64,000 bases of DNA from the NCBI RefSeq assembly GCF_000003815.2, contig NC_049989.1:4747141-4811140 (forward strand). The letters run 5' to 3'. This stretch comes from Branchiostoma floridae. Taxonomy: Eukaryota; Chordata; Leptocardii; Amphioxiformes; Branchiostomatidae. Within the stretch, counting starts at the first letter, position 1; each line of letters opens with the position of its first letter. Below are positions 47,578 to 59,242 of this stretch, one piece after another. The notes beneath the pieces were generated by a model, which ran no database searches, was not told the origin of the DNA, and was given only the letters and a program-made list of their open reading frames with translations. A program made the position numbers and the translations under genes.

Positions 47578-48449
47578 GGCCACACTAATTTAATTTCTTG
47601 GTTCACGGATTCGCTCGCTCCTATTTTTTGGAAAAAAAAATAAAAATAAAAATTACTACTCAGCAAATTTTCACCATTAATGAAACCATTCACCAACTTT
47701 CTGGTCTAGCAAATTGGCCTTTACATTATAAGTTCCTAAAAATGTGGGTATTATCATTCCTAGGGCTGGGTATCGGTACAGTGTACCGGTACAAAACCGG
47801 TTTTTCGTATTGGACCGGTCCAGAAAAACCGGACCTGAAAAAATTAGGTGGACCGAATGTTGGACCGATTACAAAATCAACAGATTATTTTATCAGGCAT
47901 TCACACGTTTTAGCGCTTGTAGACGGAAGAAAATAAGAAGAGTGAAGTAGAGTAGAGTTTATAATAATTTCTACCAAGTTTTACAGCCAATCGTACCGGT
48001 GCAGTTAGCGTTGTATTATTTTAAAGCGCCAGTGTGAGTCTAATACTTCACCAAACAGATTTCTTTGTAGTAAAATGGACCATTGGTATGAGTCATACTG
48101 CATCAGGTCCAGGTTCAGGTCCGGACCTGGACCTAATCCTTTGGACCTGAACCGGACCTGGACCTGAATTTTCTGTACCGGTACCCACCCCTAATCATTC
48201 CAGTTATATTTTTTTTCATGAAGAATGGGACAAACATAAAAACTGACACTACTATTGTAATTTTCAATGAACGGGTGCTGTTACTGTACATTAATAGTGT
48301 TTTTGTACTTTTTTCAAGCTAAAAACTTTTATTCTTTATGTTTTGGATTAGCCCTTACCTTTACCCCAACCATTTTACAATTTTTTTGCCCTTTCACTCC
48401 ATATTTTTTATGAAAAATCCGTGAACCAAGAAATTAAATTGGTGTGGCC
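47578..48449. mobile_element. Harbinger-like MITE (872 bp including a nested hAT element)
   Basis: 34-bp inverted ends, 47578-47611 and 48416-48449, with one mismatch, beginning GGCCACAC. They are flanked by a TAA direct repeat (47575-47577 and 48450-48452). A 3-bp TWA target duplication is the hallmark of PIF/Harbinger elements. Without the nested insertion the element is about 430 bp and non-coding. Confidence 0.8.
47761..48193. mobile_element. hAT-type MITE nested in the Harbinger-like element
   Basis: Ends TAGGGCTGGGTA (left) and the complement of TAGGGGTGGGTACCGGTAC (right), flanked by a perfect 8-bp duplication, atcattcc, at 47753-47760 and 48194-48201. An 8-bp duplication with TAGGG ends is the hAT pattern. 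The interior is rich in accggtacc and aggtccgg palindromes and has no transposase. Confidence 0.88.
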
Positions 48450-48601
48450 TAAGGTGGCACAGACCTACAGAGCATGATTCAATCATACTGTTTAGTCAGT
48501 TCCCTCCACAAGCTTTCTAAAACTTAATTTGGAGCACATAGGTACAGTGGGTCCTGTATTCTCTTTTTCACTGGAAGCTTTGTAACCTTGACACAAGGCA
48601 G

Positions 48602-48877
48602 TAGGGCTCAAAATACTACCTGCATATGCAGGTTAGTGCAGGTAAAATTGGAGCTGTGCAGGTATTTCTGGTGTCTACCTGCAGCTAACCTGCACTGGTC
48701 CATGTATTGGGTTTTATACATGTTCAAAAGAAAAAATAGCAATGGTCCCTGAACAATTTTAGTATGATCCATACTTCCTATATTCAGAGTGGTGCAGGTA
48801 AAATTTGTCTGGTGCAGGTAATTTGCAATGTTACCTGCACCAGTGCAGGTATGCAGAAAAAAGTATTTCGAGCCCTG
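48602..48877. mobile_element. Short TIR element with repeated TGCAGGTA / TACCTGCA motif
   Basis: Ends tagggctcaaaatac and the complement of gtatttcgagccctg, flanked by ggcag on both sides (48597-48601 and 48878-48882). Inside, at least nine copies of gcaggt or acctgc occur in both orientations. TAGGGCTC ends resemble hAT, but only 5 flanking bases match instead of 8. Confidence 0.65.
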
Positions 48878-51800
48878 GGCAGCCAAAGTTCACAGAGAAT
48901 TATACCAAACATTTCTGAAAACAGTCTGATTTTTAGTGCTTATCACTAATATTAGCACAAAAATCAATATCGTTTACATACTATTCACAGCTTCTCAACC
49001 TATGCTTTTAAAAGAAAAAAATTGCATGACACAAAGTTGATGGAGATTAAGAATATTAATCATACTGAGGAACCAATACCTTCAGACTTAAAGACATAAT
49101 GCTGTCACCTTCATGGTTACAAGTGGAAGTCTCTGACGTGATTTAGGCTATAGATATTGAATGGTACAATGAATGAATGAATCACTACAAAGCCACAGGC
49201 ACATGGACACAATAGACAGATGCAGGGCTGATGACATAATGTCGTGCTATACTACAGGGTCTGCATGAGGGATTGTTTATTGTAGATATGCAATTCTGAC
49301 TTCTGTCCTACAGACCATTGGTACTACAAATAAAATGCGTATTCAAGCATTAAGTGTCTGTTGTTTGCATGTTGATATGGCGTTAGTCATGAATGAGCAA
49401 TGGCAAGTCTAAGGACTATGTACAGTAAAGCTTTTAATTAACAACAATGATGATAATGATAGTCAATTAAAAAGTTTGTTACTTATCTAACATTGATGAT
49501 TAGCAAATTTTGTAACTTACAATGCTACCTTACATTTAACACTTCTGAAGAACTCCTGATACATACTTAGACAACTTGCAGGTTTAGAAATACTGAAAGA
49601 AAAGAGTTCCTTGCGAATCACAACTTGGGAGTCTAATATAACAGTTGTTGTGTCCACATACACAAGGCTATGGTAAAATTACAGACATGAAAAGAAAAAC
49701 GGTTTTATAAATGGAGCTTTAAATTCAAAACCAGTTCTGCAACACTGAACATTCAATTACCAAATCCTCTAACCGTTACTGTGGCATGACCTTGCACAAC
49801 TGTCAATTTGACCAAAAACACATCACGGGCCACGGCAGGTAATTTTGCATTATAATTTTACACCACAACGGACAACAAATCTATAAAGCATTCCTGGCAA
49901 TATCACAAAGTAGGACAACATAATCAATATGAAGAGGTCTTGACGACACGTGTCAAAAGTCAAAGCAAAAGGAGAATTCCACTTATCTACTGTAGTACAC
50001 TGTACATACCGAATTTGATTGGTCTGCACACAAACACAGGGAGAGTCACTTGTCTAACAGGCAACAACAATGGGGCAAAGACCTTCAGTGATGGGTGTGT
50101 CACTAATTTTGAAATACGTACGTACATGTATAACGGCCAAACGTATAACGTAATTTTAGCACTTGGTCAATTGATGTTAAGATTAATGCAAGATAGTATG
50201 CAATAAAAATGCAATTTAGAAAATAAGAGAATATGTAATATGCATTTGATACTAGCTTGCAATGTATACAGCATCTCTTTACACAGCTTAGTCATGATGT
50301 TGAAATGTGAATGCATGAATGCTACATGATTAAGACGAAGGGCAGTGTCCTGCATAATTTTGTTCTTGTCATTACCATGACATTAGACATACTCAACTTC
50401 AATCTTCAGAATAACAGAGTTACTTCAAGTGCATGAATCTTGACAAAATTGCCAAAATCTATAGTAATCACAAATATGGACATTACGCCTAGAAAAACAT
50501 GACAGATTTCAGCTGATTAAAGCATAAAGGCCTGCATACAATACATTATATCTGAAATGTTTGGAACCCAATGGGCTGACAAATGCTTGATAAAACAGTT
50601 ATTAATTTTGCATGAGATAGTCTGGTACAACTCCCAAAGGACTATATCATCACCATTGCTGCAGATCAGGCTATAGTTATGATGATCTATATCTATGCAT
50701 TGTCCTTAATTGTTTTTGACATCTGATACAGAATGAAACAAACAGTAATGTTGATCAACTTCCATAAAACTGGAGACCAATGTTGTGGATGGCATAAGAA
50801 AACATGAAAATTGACATGGAAATAAGATGCTTTACAAAATGACATTCTGGAGGTTTAATTTATAAACAGTGACAGCTCATATTTCTCCCAGACATCTTAA
50901 TTTGATGAAGATCTTGTATTCCCCACAAGAGGGTTACCACAGCCTCCACTAATCGGATTAGCCAGCACTAACCAATTTTACATGGATTTTACGGTCTGTA
51001 CTGGGGACAGCAATCATCCCTACATTATCAGCTTTGCTCAAGTCAAGTGCTTAGCCATGTACTCATGTTATTTATATAACCTATCAGGTTCACAAGTTTT
51101 GGAAGCATATATTTTATAGAAAAATAGTAAAACGAGAGTATGATTTCAAATTCTTTAACTAGTTTAAGATTACAACAGATGTTTGTCAAAAGGGAGACAA
51201 ACTGTTGATCCTTGTACCAAATTGAGTTGTCCCAAGCATATACATTTAGATTCTTAATCTGCAAATATATCTAGCAATCTAGCTAGAATTTGCTACATAG
51301 ATCATATGCCAGTAACCAAGATTGTTGACACCCCAGTATTAAATCAACAAACTTATCTGGTATATAATGTTACTGAGTAAACTCCCATTCCAAATGCCAT
51401 TCCAGTTCATGAAAGATAAGATTGTCTGGAACCTGGCATTTGCCTCTCCCAGTCTAAAAACATTAATCAATTCACAAAAGGAAACACTCATGTCCCCATA
51501 CATAGCTGACTAAAGCCCCTGTGTGAGAACCAGTTACTCACTCACTCTCTTTATCCCTTGTTACAACTCAAACAGGTGTGCTACAACAATATTCTAGGTC
51601 ACCTGGTGTGTTTGTTCTTACAGATAGAAGCCTATACAGGAGAGGTAAAGACAAGGACCTACTATGTAAGGCTTGTAGCAACCATGATGGTTATTTGATT
51701 CCTAGGGTTGACCTAGATAAACTCATTGTTGACATGTGGAATTAATGGCTTAGCTTGAGCAAACTTGTTAAAGACAGTCTGTCTATTGTCATACATCTAA

Positions 51801-54597
51801 AATTCTCATATCTAGATACATGTCACAACTATACTGTGTGGTGTTATCAGTTCTAGCAGATTTCGATAATACCTGAAATGTTGAGTTATCTTCTTTAGAT
51901 ATTGTATCAGACTGCATAATCATAAAAACCTGACATTGAAAATATAGTTCATGGAAATGTCTGAATTTCAACTATTTCTAGCACGAATCAATATGTAAAT
52001 ACTATTGTCCCTAGCATGAACATAAAACATTTATGGATTACCAAAGAACATGTTCTTTCAATATCCCCCTCCCCCAAAGCACCTCAAATGTTTGTATGTA
52101 CATGGAGCCAGGTGCAGGTACTAACAATTGCTATCGTCACCAAAAGGGAATGTGACCTGTACTTGACCTCATGTTACCTTTCTTTGTTTAACACCGAATT
52201 GATCTGACTGTACTTACCAGTAAGGCAAATAACACCATGTGTTCTTTCATTTGTCTGGCCTCAACTGTAAAAGACTAGTGATGTTTTACTACAGGAAAAA
52301 CAATTTTGGATACAATATATATATATCATCATGTATCAAAGGAAAAAAAGAATGGCATTCAAACAATTTACTGTCTTGTGCTTTAGCTAAGAGGTTTGAA
52401 CAGCTACATCTAAAGCTCTGGCTGAAATACCAGTGAGTTTTCTGGCATCTTTCCATAAACCATTGGCCATGAAATCTGATTTTCCATTCAAATGACTTAA
52501 GAGCATAACATGAGAGGGAGACCTTGAAACTACACAGGTCAAAGGTAGATTATGAATTCAAAGTGCCGACAGTTGACTCAGACAGCCAATCAGGATTCTG
52601 CCAGCTGTACAATTTCTCACCTTTTTTCTGCTGCAACTACTTTTCTCTGTAAAGTATTCTTTTTCTGTCCAAATTAACTTGTATTATAACAATAATACAA
52701 ATCAAGCCTTCTCAGAAGACTTCTGAAACTTGACATATCTACGACTGTAGCCAAATTAATCATAACAAAAAAACTGGCATTCACAAGGGCATGCCTTTGT
52801 TAGGAGAACTAAATGCCACAGGCCAACTTACAATAAAAAGATCAAGTTTTGGCAGTGTAACCAATTTGCAAAGCCAGGGTGATCCCAACTAATGGTATCA
52901 CCAGAGGTGTGACTCATCGCTCCCACCTTGTTCTACTACTACTCATAGGTTCCAACAAGCACCATATTTGGGCACTGATTCAGTAGGCTTGAGTTTCCAC
53001 AGGAGGTGAGGTGACACTGACAGGAAAGGTTTGGGGCAAGTTCAATGCAACATATGATTCTTGTTCCTGTAACAGCTACATTTTGTGCAGGAAGGTGCAA
53101 AAAGCTATGGACAAAATGTAAATAGATGATGTAACAGCTAAGTCTTTGTAAATGTGACCTCGACCAATCGCGCCACACCTATAAAGGCTACATGTGTACT
53201 CCACAATCAATAGACTAAATATAACACATGCTAGTATAAATCATCAAAATAACATCAAAGGGTTGAGAAAAAGGTAAGGTCCTGTTTATAGATGAGGTAA
53301 CTGCTTTGAATCAAATCTAAATTGAATATGGGGTAAAGCAGCCGGGAGAATGATAACAAAATTTGCTGAGGCTTGATGATATTATGATCAATACTGTAAA
53401 AGAAAACATTGAATATGTCATCTATGATTGCATTTATATTCATAAGTGTTTGCCACAGCGTCTGGTTACAGCTATGAATTTCCATTTCAATCCTAATCAT
53501 ATAAAAACATATGAAATAAAAGGTCCATTGTTGTGGGTAAAACAGGATGTTTCCTTCATATTTTCCTTATAATCCAATCATTGATTCAGATAGGGTGTAG
53601 AGTTTTTAAGGCTTTTTCTGTAACCTTAGCATGAAAAAATAAATTAAATGAACTTTCCTCCACCACTTGGGGAGGGAAACACAAATAAAAACATTCATTT
53701 GAGAAAGAGATGGCCAAACAGAGGATGGCAGTTAACAAAGGCATCAGTCTGAACATTCTACATGCACACAATAACATCACCAGTTACAGCCGGTACGACT
53801 ATCATTACTAAGTAACCATTTCAATCATTAACAGGTTAACAATCCAATGTTGAACCGGTAAGGTAATATTTTCTTCCTGTCAAGTGTTGGAAAGGGCAAA
53901 CTATTACAGTTACCGTATGGACAGCCACACCACATGACAAGAACATACAAAGCACTTCGGAAACACTGTTCATGCTATTGTGTACCTATGCCAACATCCT
54001 GTTGAAAACATCAACAAAGTTGTGTATCAATTGCTCCAAACAAAACGTAGTACTATTCAAGATCTAGCTGTAATTCAACTATCTGTTACAGTTTATAAAC
54101 AGAAACGGGTTTTACACCAGGTGAGCTTTATAAACAGTCAGGATTGAAAGGAATGTCAGTACCTTAAAAAAATATTTGGGCAAAGATTTTTAATGTAATG
54201 TTAATTTGTAACGTCCTTGAATGAACATTATTTAAGTATGAACATTGAATAGATATCCTTGAAATTGAGAACTTAATCTAGATGACTTTTATGTCCTTTC
54301 TGTTTCATAAGCCTTCTCAAGTGAAAAAGATTTAGTATAAAAGCTGCGTTGAACCAGACAATGATGTGCACATGACGTATACTGATGAATGACTCAAGGA
54401 GAGGATTTGGTGAAGACGTTTGACAATCTTCTGACGTCACGATCAGCAAGGACAGAAAAACAAAACACCGGCTGGTTTAAAATACTTCACTGTAATCCTT
54501 ACAATTAAACCCTTATCATAGCTGGCTTGCTAAAGTCTTTCTTCCTCAGGAATGTTAACGATTCGGACAGGAATTGGGAATAAACAGTGACTGTTAC

Positions 54598-54700
54598 CTG
54601 TCTGAGCGGCCCGTCGCCCTGGAATGTTGGTGTACTCGATATCGTACCGGCCGAGTTTCAGCCACACCCTGAAGAAAAACACGTTTTCTCTCCGATTTCC
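54598..54700 (-). other. Candidate 5' UTR exon of the myosin gene and divergent promoter zone
   Basis: A minus-strand donor (CAG before GTAACAG) closes a stretch with about seven CpG in 60 bases, far above the surroundings. Splicing it to 45945 would place the myosin transcription start about 1 kb from PEMT, head to head. The right border is unknown. Inferred only. Confidence 0.35.
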
Positions 54701-55317
54701 TGTCAGAAAAACTCTGTCAAGGTCTGGAGTAAAGTGCCACGAGTCGGAAAAGGTGAAGAAAGTCCAATACCGTCTCTTTTCTGGAACAATTTGACGTTAA
54801 AACCCAAACTCAGACGACTTTCGTGCGGTCTGGATTCCTCAGCCTGTGTCCTGGCGTGCATAACCTTTAACCTTCCGGCTATTCCATAAAATCACAAAAA
54901 TCCAAAAGTAGGTATTTTCCTCAACAAATATAAAGTTTTTCTAATATCATAAAAATCCAAAAATCATAGAATTAAGTCATATTTCATGAAATTGATTGAT
55001 GGCTTAGGTGAATGACACCGGTATCGAAATCTAGAAATAAACTCTCCCTACAGAATAATGGTATGTTCTAAAAGAAGGCGGGAGATTTGAACATGCTGCT
55101 CAAGGATTCATTTTGCCAGAGTCAGACAGCCTGAGGCCACAGCAAATAAATACGACGAATGACGTCAAGGCGCACATGGATTTTTGCTTCATTTCGGAAA
55201 AACAATGGCAAGAAATTTTGTTACCTCCGGTGATGGTTAGTACACTGAAAACGGGAAAATATGTCGCAGACTTTTATCTATTTTGTGGCAAAATTAGCAT
55301 GGGTGCCAACATCCATA

Positions 55318-55374
55318 GTAACCACTGGCTCAATCTATTGCTTGCTAAACCGAAAAGATTGAGCCAGTAGTTAC
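55318..55374. repeat. Hairpin with 19-bp arms upstream of PEMT
   Basis: Arms 55318-55336 (gtaaccactggctcaatct) and 55356-55374 pair with one mismatch. Confidence 0.75.
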
Positions 55375-55533
55375 GACGGAGAACCTTAAAGGGACACCCC
55401 ACTCCAGAAGGGAATGATTCCTTGCCTGGCCTATTGATGTTGTTTGTTGATGTAACGTTACATTGATGGATAACCCTGGCAATGGAAGGACGAACCTGGA
55501 GGCAACTCTCTATCTACCTGGAGGTCAAGGGAC

Positions 55534-55552
55534 TAGGTAGGTAGGTAGGTAG
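55534..55552. repeat. (TAGG)n microsatellite
   Basis: Five TAGG units in the PEMT 5' region. Confidence 0.7.
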
Positions 55553-55941
55553 ATGGATCATATAGCTCACTTACAGCTTCTGCAAACTTCACCCCCTTCA
55601 CATTTCCTGTTTTACTTTACTTTGAAGTTAGTTTTGGTCTAGTGCTGAAAATCCGTTTCAGGACCCCCCTTTCAGGTAAACCGACTGTGTTGACGTTTTG
55701 ACACAAGTGTGCCACTAGCGCTGTCTATTGGAATAGGATGGTACTGCAGAAAGGGGTCAAAGGACAACAGCTGTGCAGAAAAACTCACACCAGGATACGC
55801 TCTGCTCTGCTCCAACAACCTTTGTACTTTCATCAGATTGTTTTCCACGGTGATCACCCCTTTTCTCTCCAACCTACGCTGGACGTGGACTTCAAAGACT
55901 GTTGTGGAGCGGGACTTAGACTTGACTGGACACAAGCAGAC

Positions 55942-57181
55942 ATGTCTTTCATAACAGACTACCTTCGCCTGAACGATCCAAACTTCCTCATAACGGTAGT
56001 TTTGATCATGTTCAGCCCGACCTACTGGAACCTGGTGGCCAGGTGGGTGGATGTGTTTTGACGTCCTGCTAAGATCAGTAACGTTTACAACATTGCCAAA
56101 TCACTCAAATCTGAGCTGTTGTATTTCTTCCAGACATGCTGGTTTATTTGGTTAATTGGATCACCGCCATAAACGATATTTATGATTTACTCATCAAACT
56201 TTATTACAAACGTTATCAACCAATTTTCATGATTTTAACAAGGTAAATGGTTTTAATAAAGAAGTCCTTAACCTTTAGGAATAATCTGGCTTTTAGCCCA
56301 TGAATTATCCCTACACCAAGCCCAGTTGTGCCATGATTCAATATTGACGTTAGTCTATTGAAACAACACATTTGTTATACCAAGGATTGGTTGTAGCATG
56401 TCATTTTGCACATCAACTCTTAGTCCCAGCCTTAATGTATCAATTGCAGGTCAGAGTACCGTAGCCACTGGGTCACCCATCTCTTTCGGTCAGCCCGTGT
56501 TGGCTGTAGTGTCCTGGCGGTCAGCATCATGTTGTTGGGTCTGCACAGGGACTGGTGGTTCAAGCAGACACTGTACAGCCAGCCCAAAGTGTCTGCCATA
56601 CAATCACCTGTCCTAGGGTATGCTGTCATTGCCATAGGTGAGTAGGGGGATGCTGTGGCATTTGAATTATAACTCAGAACCCTGTTGTCACAACTTCACA
56701 TTTGTGATATATTTGCAGTGTGCAAGTAGCGATGTTGTATCCTGTTGTTAAAATCATGTACATTTATTTGTTCACTTAACTTGGTGACTGATTTCTATGG
56801 GAGCCCAATACATACTTTGAAAGCTATTTGTATGGTAGCGTTATACATAATCAGGTTTATTATGTATCTTCTTTTCACACAGGAGCATTGTTGGTCCTGA
56901 GCAGTTTCTGGGCACTCGGCTGGTACGGCACGTTTCTCGGTGACTACTTTGGAATGCTCATGGACGAACCAGTCACAAGCTTTCCTTTCAACCTGGTGTC
57001 GGACCCCATGTACGTGGGCACTACCATGAATTTTGCGGGGGTGGCCCTGCTGGAGGGGAGCCTGGCTGGGCTGGTCTTAGCTGCACTTGTAGGGCTCTGT
57101 TACAAGGTGGCGCTGTTGTTCGAGGGGCCCTTCACAGAAGAGATTTACAGAAAGCGTGATGCTGACAAGAGGAAAGTCTAG
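55942..57181 (+). CDS. PEMT: Phosphatidylethanolamine N-methyltransferase
   Basis: Exons 55942-56042, 56450-56637 and 56883-57181 (TAG), GT-AG borders, giving 195 residues against 199 in short human PEMT. The enzyme methylates phosphatidylethanolamine three times with S-adenosylmethionine to make phosphatidylcholine, in the ER membrane. Visible marks are the hydrophobic segment ending FSPTYWNLVAR (human FNPLYWNVVAR), a second one around SVLAVSIMLL, LVLSSFWALGW, TFLGDYFGML, PFN and DPMYVGTTMN. The frame stays open upstream, and DCCGAGLRLDWTQAD just before the chosen ATG aligns with the N-terminal extension of the long human isoform. A candidate acceptor at 55896-55897 would begin that exon at 55898, so an upstream start is likely for a longer form. 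Human SAM motif GXG (98-100) reads AIG here, and human EE (180-181) reads EG. Confidence 0.92.
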
Positions 57182-57228
57182 CTTACACTCTGACATTCGA
57201 CAGAGAAATTTAATCAGTGTTCAGCTAC

Positions 57229-57670
57229 AGTTCCTCTTTGATTCCAGAGTCAAAAACCTTCTCAATTGTCATAAGATTTAACTTTCGTCCCAAATCTTTT
57301 TCTATTTGGAGAGGTAGAATAACTCTGTTTCAATAAATGGAGCTCTCCTATTCCTTAATTCAAAAATCATAAACCTTCTTGGATGTCATAAAACGTACAA
57401 AACAGAAACCCAAATCTAATTCAATTTGGCTTTAAGAAATGCTTATGTTGGGATGGAATACCTCTGTTTCAATAGATGGATCTCTCATAATCATATTCCT
57501 TTGTTCTTCCTTGATTCAGAATGATTCCAAGATATAAACCTTCTCAGATGTCATAAAACTGTTTACTTCTCAGAAGTCCCAAATTAAATTTGGCTTTAAG
57601 AAATGTTAATTATGTAAGGAAATTATTCTGTTCTTCTAATATATGGAGCTCTCCTATGTCCTTAGTTTCA
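57229..57670. repeat. Three-copy degenerate tandem repeat, about 140 bp units
   Basis: Each copy shows, in order, aaaccttct, a gatgtcataaaa block, cccaaat with ttggctttaagaaatg, ctctgtttcaata and atggagctctcct, with many substitutions. The first copy lacks the ttggctttaag part. Confidence 0.7.
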
Positions 57671-58182
57671 GCAAGGTTTCAGCCTGTTATTTCTAGCACT
57701 TGAATGTAAAGTGCCTTCAAAGCTCCACCTGTATTTTTAATGCATTTGACCACAAGCCCATAGGCTGGCTCTAGTCTTTTATCACTGGCAGAGAGTAATA
57801 TTGTATTTTTAATGAAGTCTTAATGATATTGTTCACTTTCAACATGTCATGAAGAAATTTTTCATCAATGTTGTCATAAAATATTCAGTCACAATGATCA
57901 TGTGTGTTCTTGGTTTTCATTTTCAATATGCTTTGAGGAATAATTGCAAGAGAATAATAATCCAGTTTTCAAGAAATCTTATTGACACAAAATAATATAA
58001 ACATCCTTTTAGGAGCTTTCCATTTTGAACTGGTTCTTATAGAGAACTTAAAGGCAAATAATACTTGATGAATAAAAGTTACATGTAACCCCAATTGATA
58101 GATTCTGACAAGGTTTTCATACCTGTATGATAAATGTCTATCTTGTCAATATACATTGAACAATTCAAAGTCTGAGAACAGT

Positions 58183-58198
58183 AATAAACATTTTTATT
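58183..58198. terminator. Interlocked poly(A) signals for convergent PEMT and TTC28
   Basis: AATAAA at 58183-58188 on plus and AATAAA at 58193-58198 on minus are separated by 4 bases. Each is the most distal good signal of its gene. Cleavage would make the two 3' UTRs overlap by a few tens of bases. Confidence 0.55.
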
Positions 58199-59242
58199 AC
58201 AATTTGCATTGACGAGAATCAAACCAGCACTCGCCCCAATGACTTACACTCTTTAAAACAATTTGCAACACACAATAGGATCCAAAGCTTAGCTACATAG
58301 ACAAATAAATATCATATCTTACAGGCACAATTTATGCACAAAATCATGAAAACATTTGCAAAATAACAATTTGCCCACTTTCAAGCAGTGAATTTTCAAG
58401 CAAAAGAGGCATATTTACAAGTGCACAAATGCTTTATAACAAAAAAGGTACAAATATGTGATATCTACCATCATTATCTCCCACATAACTGTATAAATTA
58501 CAAACTTCCATAGCTATGATAATCATTATTGTATCAAATACTGTGATTAAAAATTGTTAAATTGTCCTACTACCACTCAGTAGACACACGATTCTTTGTA
58601 CCTAAACCTAACTACATTCACCTTTGTATACTTTGCCAAGGAAATGATCCTTTCATGATCTACCTGTGGGTATCAAAGTTCACCTAACCAAGGCACATCT
58701 TGAAACAAAATCACCTAGTATATACTCAGTATCATTGGAAACAATTACGACACCTTATCCTTTTGTTATCAAGGATAGCCAATCGTTCCCCACCGAACAA
58801 TACATTTTTGTATAACAAAACACCAGTCTTTTTCAGACAGTGACATTTTCGGGCACCAACAATTAACTACCTATACATTTTGGCAACACCAAAGGGACAA
58901 AGCCAAAGCCCATGTCATAATTCAACAAAATGACCAAATGCTGCATTAGGTGTTGCATGAATTTTTGGTGAACGTCATGGATTTCAAATAGTGATAAATC
59001 TGAACTGTCAAGGACTGTGTCAAAAAATATTTTTTGTAGCAATAGTCATGGTTTACATTGGCTTGAAATGACTGTGACTGCCCCTATTGGCTTTATCTAT
59101 AGTAAATGAATTCCTATCTATTCCCCAACTGATTTCAAAGTACCTCTCTTAGTTTCTCATTTTCCTAAAACAGCCCTGTGATACATGTTTTTACCCTGTA
59201 TTGCATGTAAAAGTCATGTTGTATTTGAGTCTGTGTCCTTTG
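58199..59242 (-). other. TTC28 3' UTR region
   Basis: AT-rich sequence after the TGA/TAA-class stop that ends the final exon at 59243. No other gene or clear repeat is seen in it. Confidence 0.55.

Larger units (their letters stand above)
45946..54597. other. Probable 5' UTR intron of the myosin gene
   Basis: No coding exon with motif support is seen on either strand. The myosin ATG exon starts just after an acceptor at 45946, and a good donor (CAG before GTAACAG) lies at 54598 on the minus strand, so this 8.7 kb is best read as one or more UTR introns. It carries the nested MITEs at 47578-48449 and the element at 48602-48877. The rest is AT-rich and unremarkable. Confidence 0.5.
57182..58198 (+). 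other. PEMT 3' UTR region
   Basis: AATAAA hexamers on the plus strand lie at 57332, 58071 and 58183, so several 3' ends are possible. Contains a three-copy degenerate repeat. Confidence 0.5.

Noticed and set aside
54587-54889. 100-codon plus-strand open frame at the CpG-rich zone
   Set aside because: No homology recognised; the strand with the splice donor is minus, so it is better read as a 5' UTR/promoter region.
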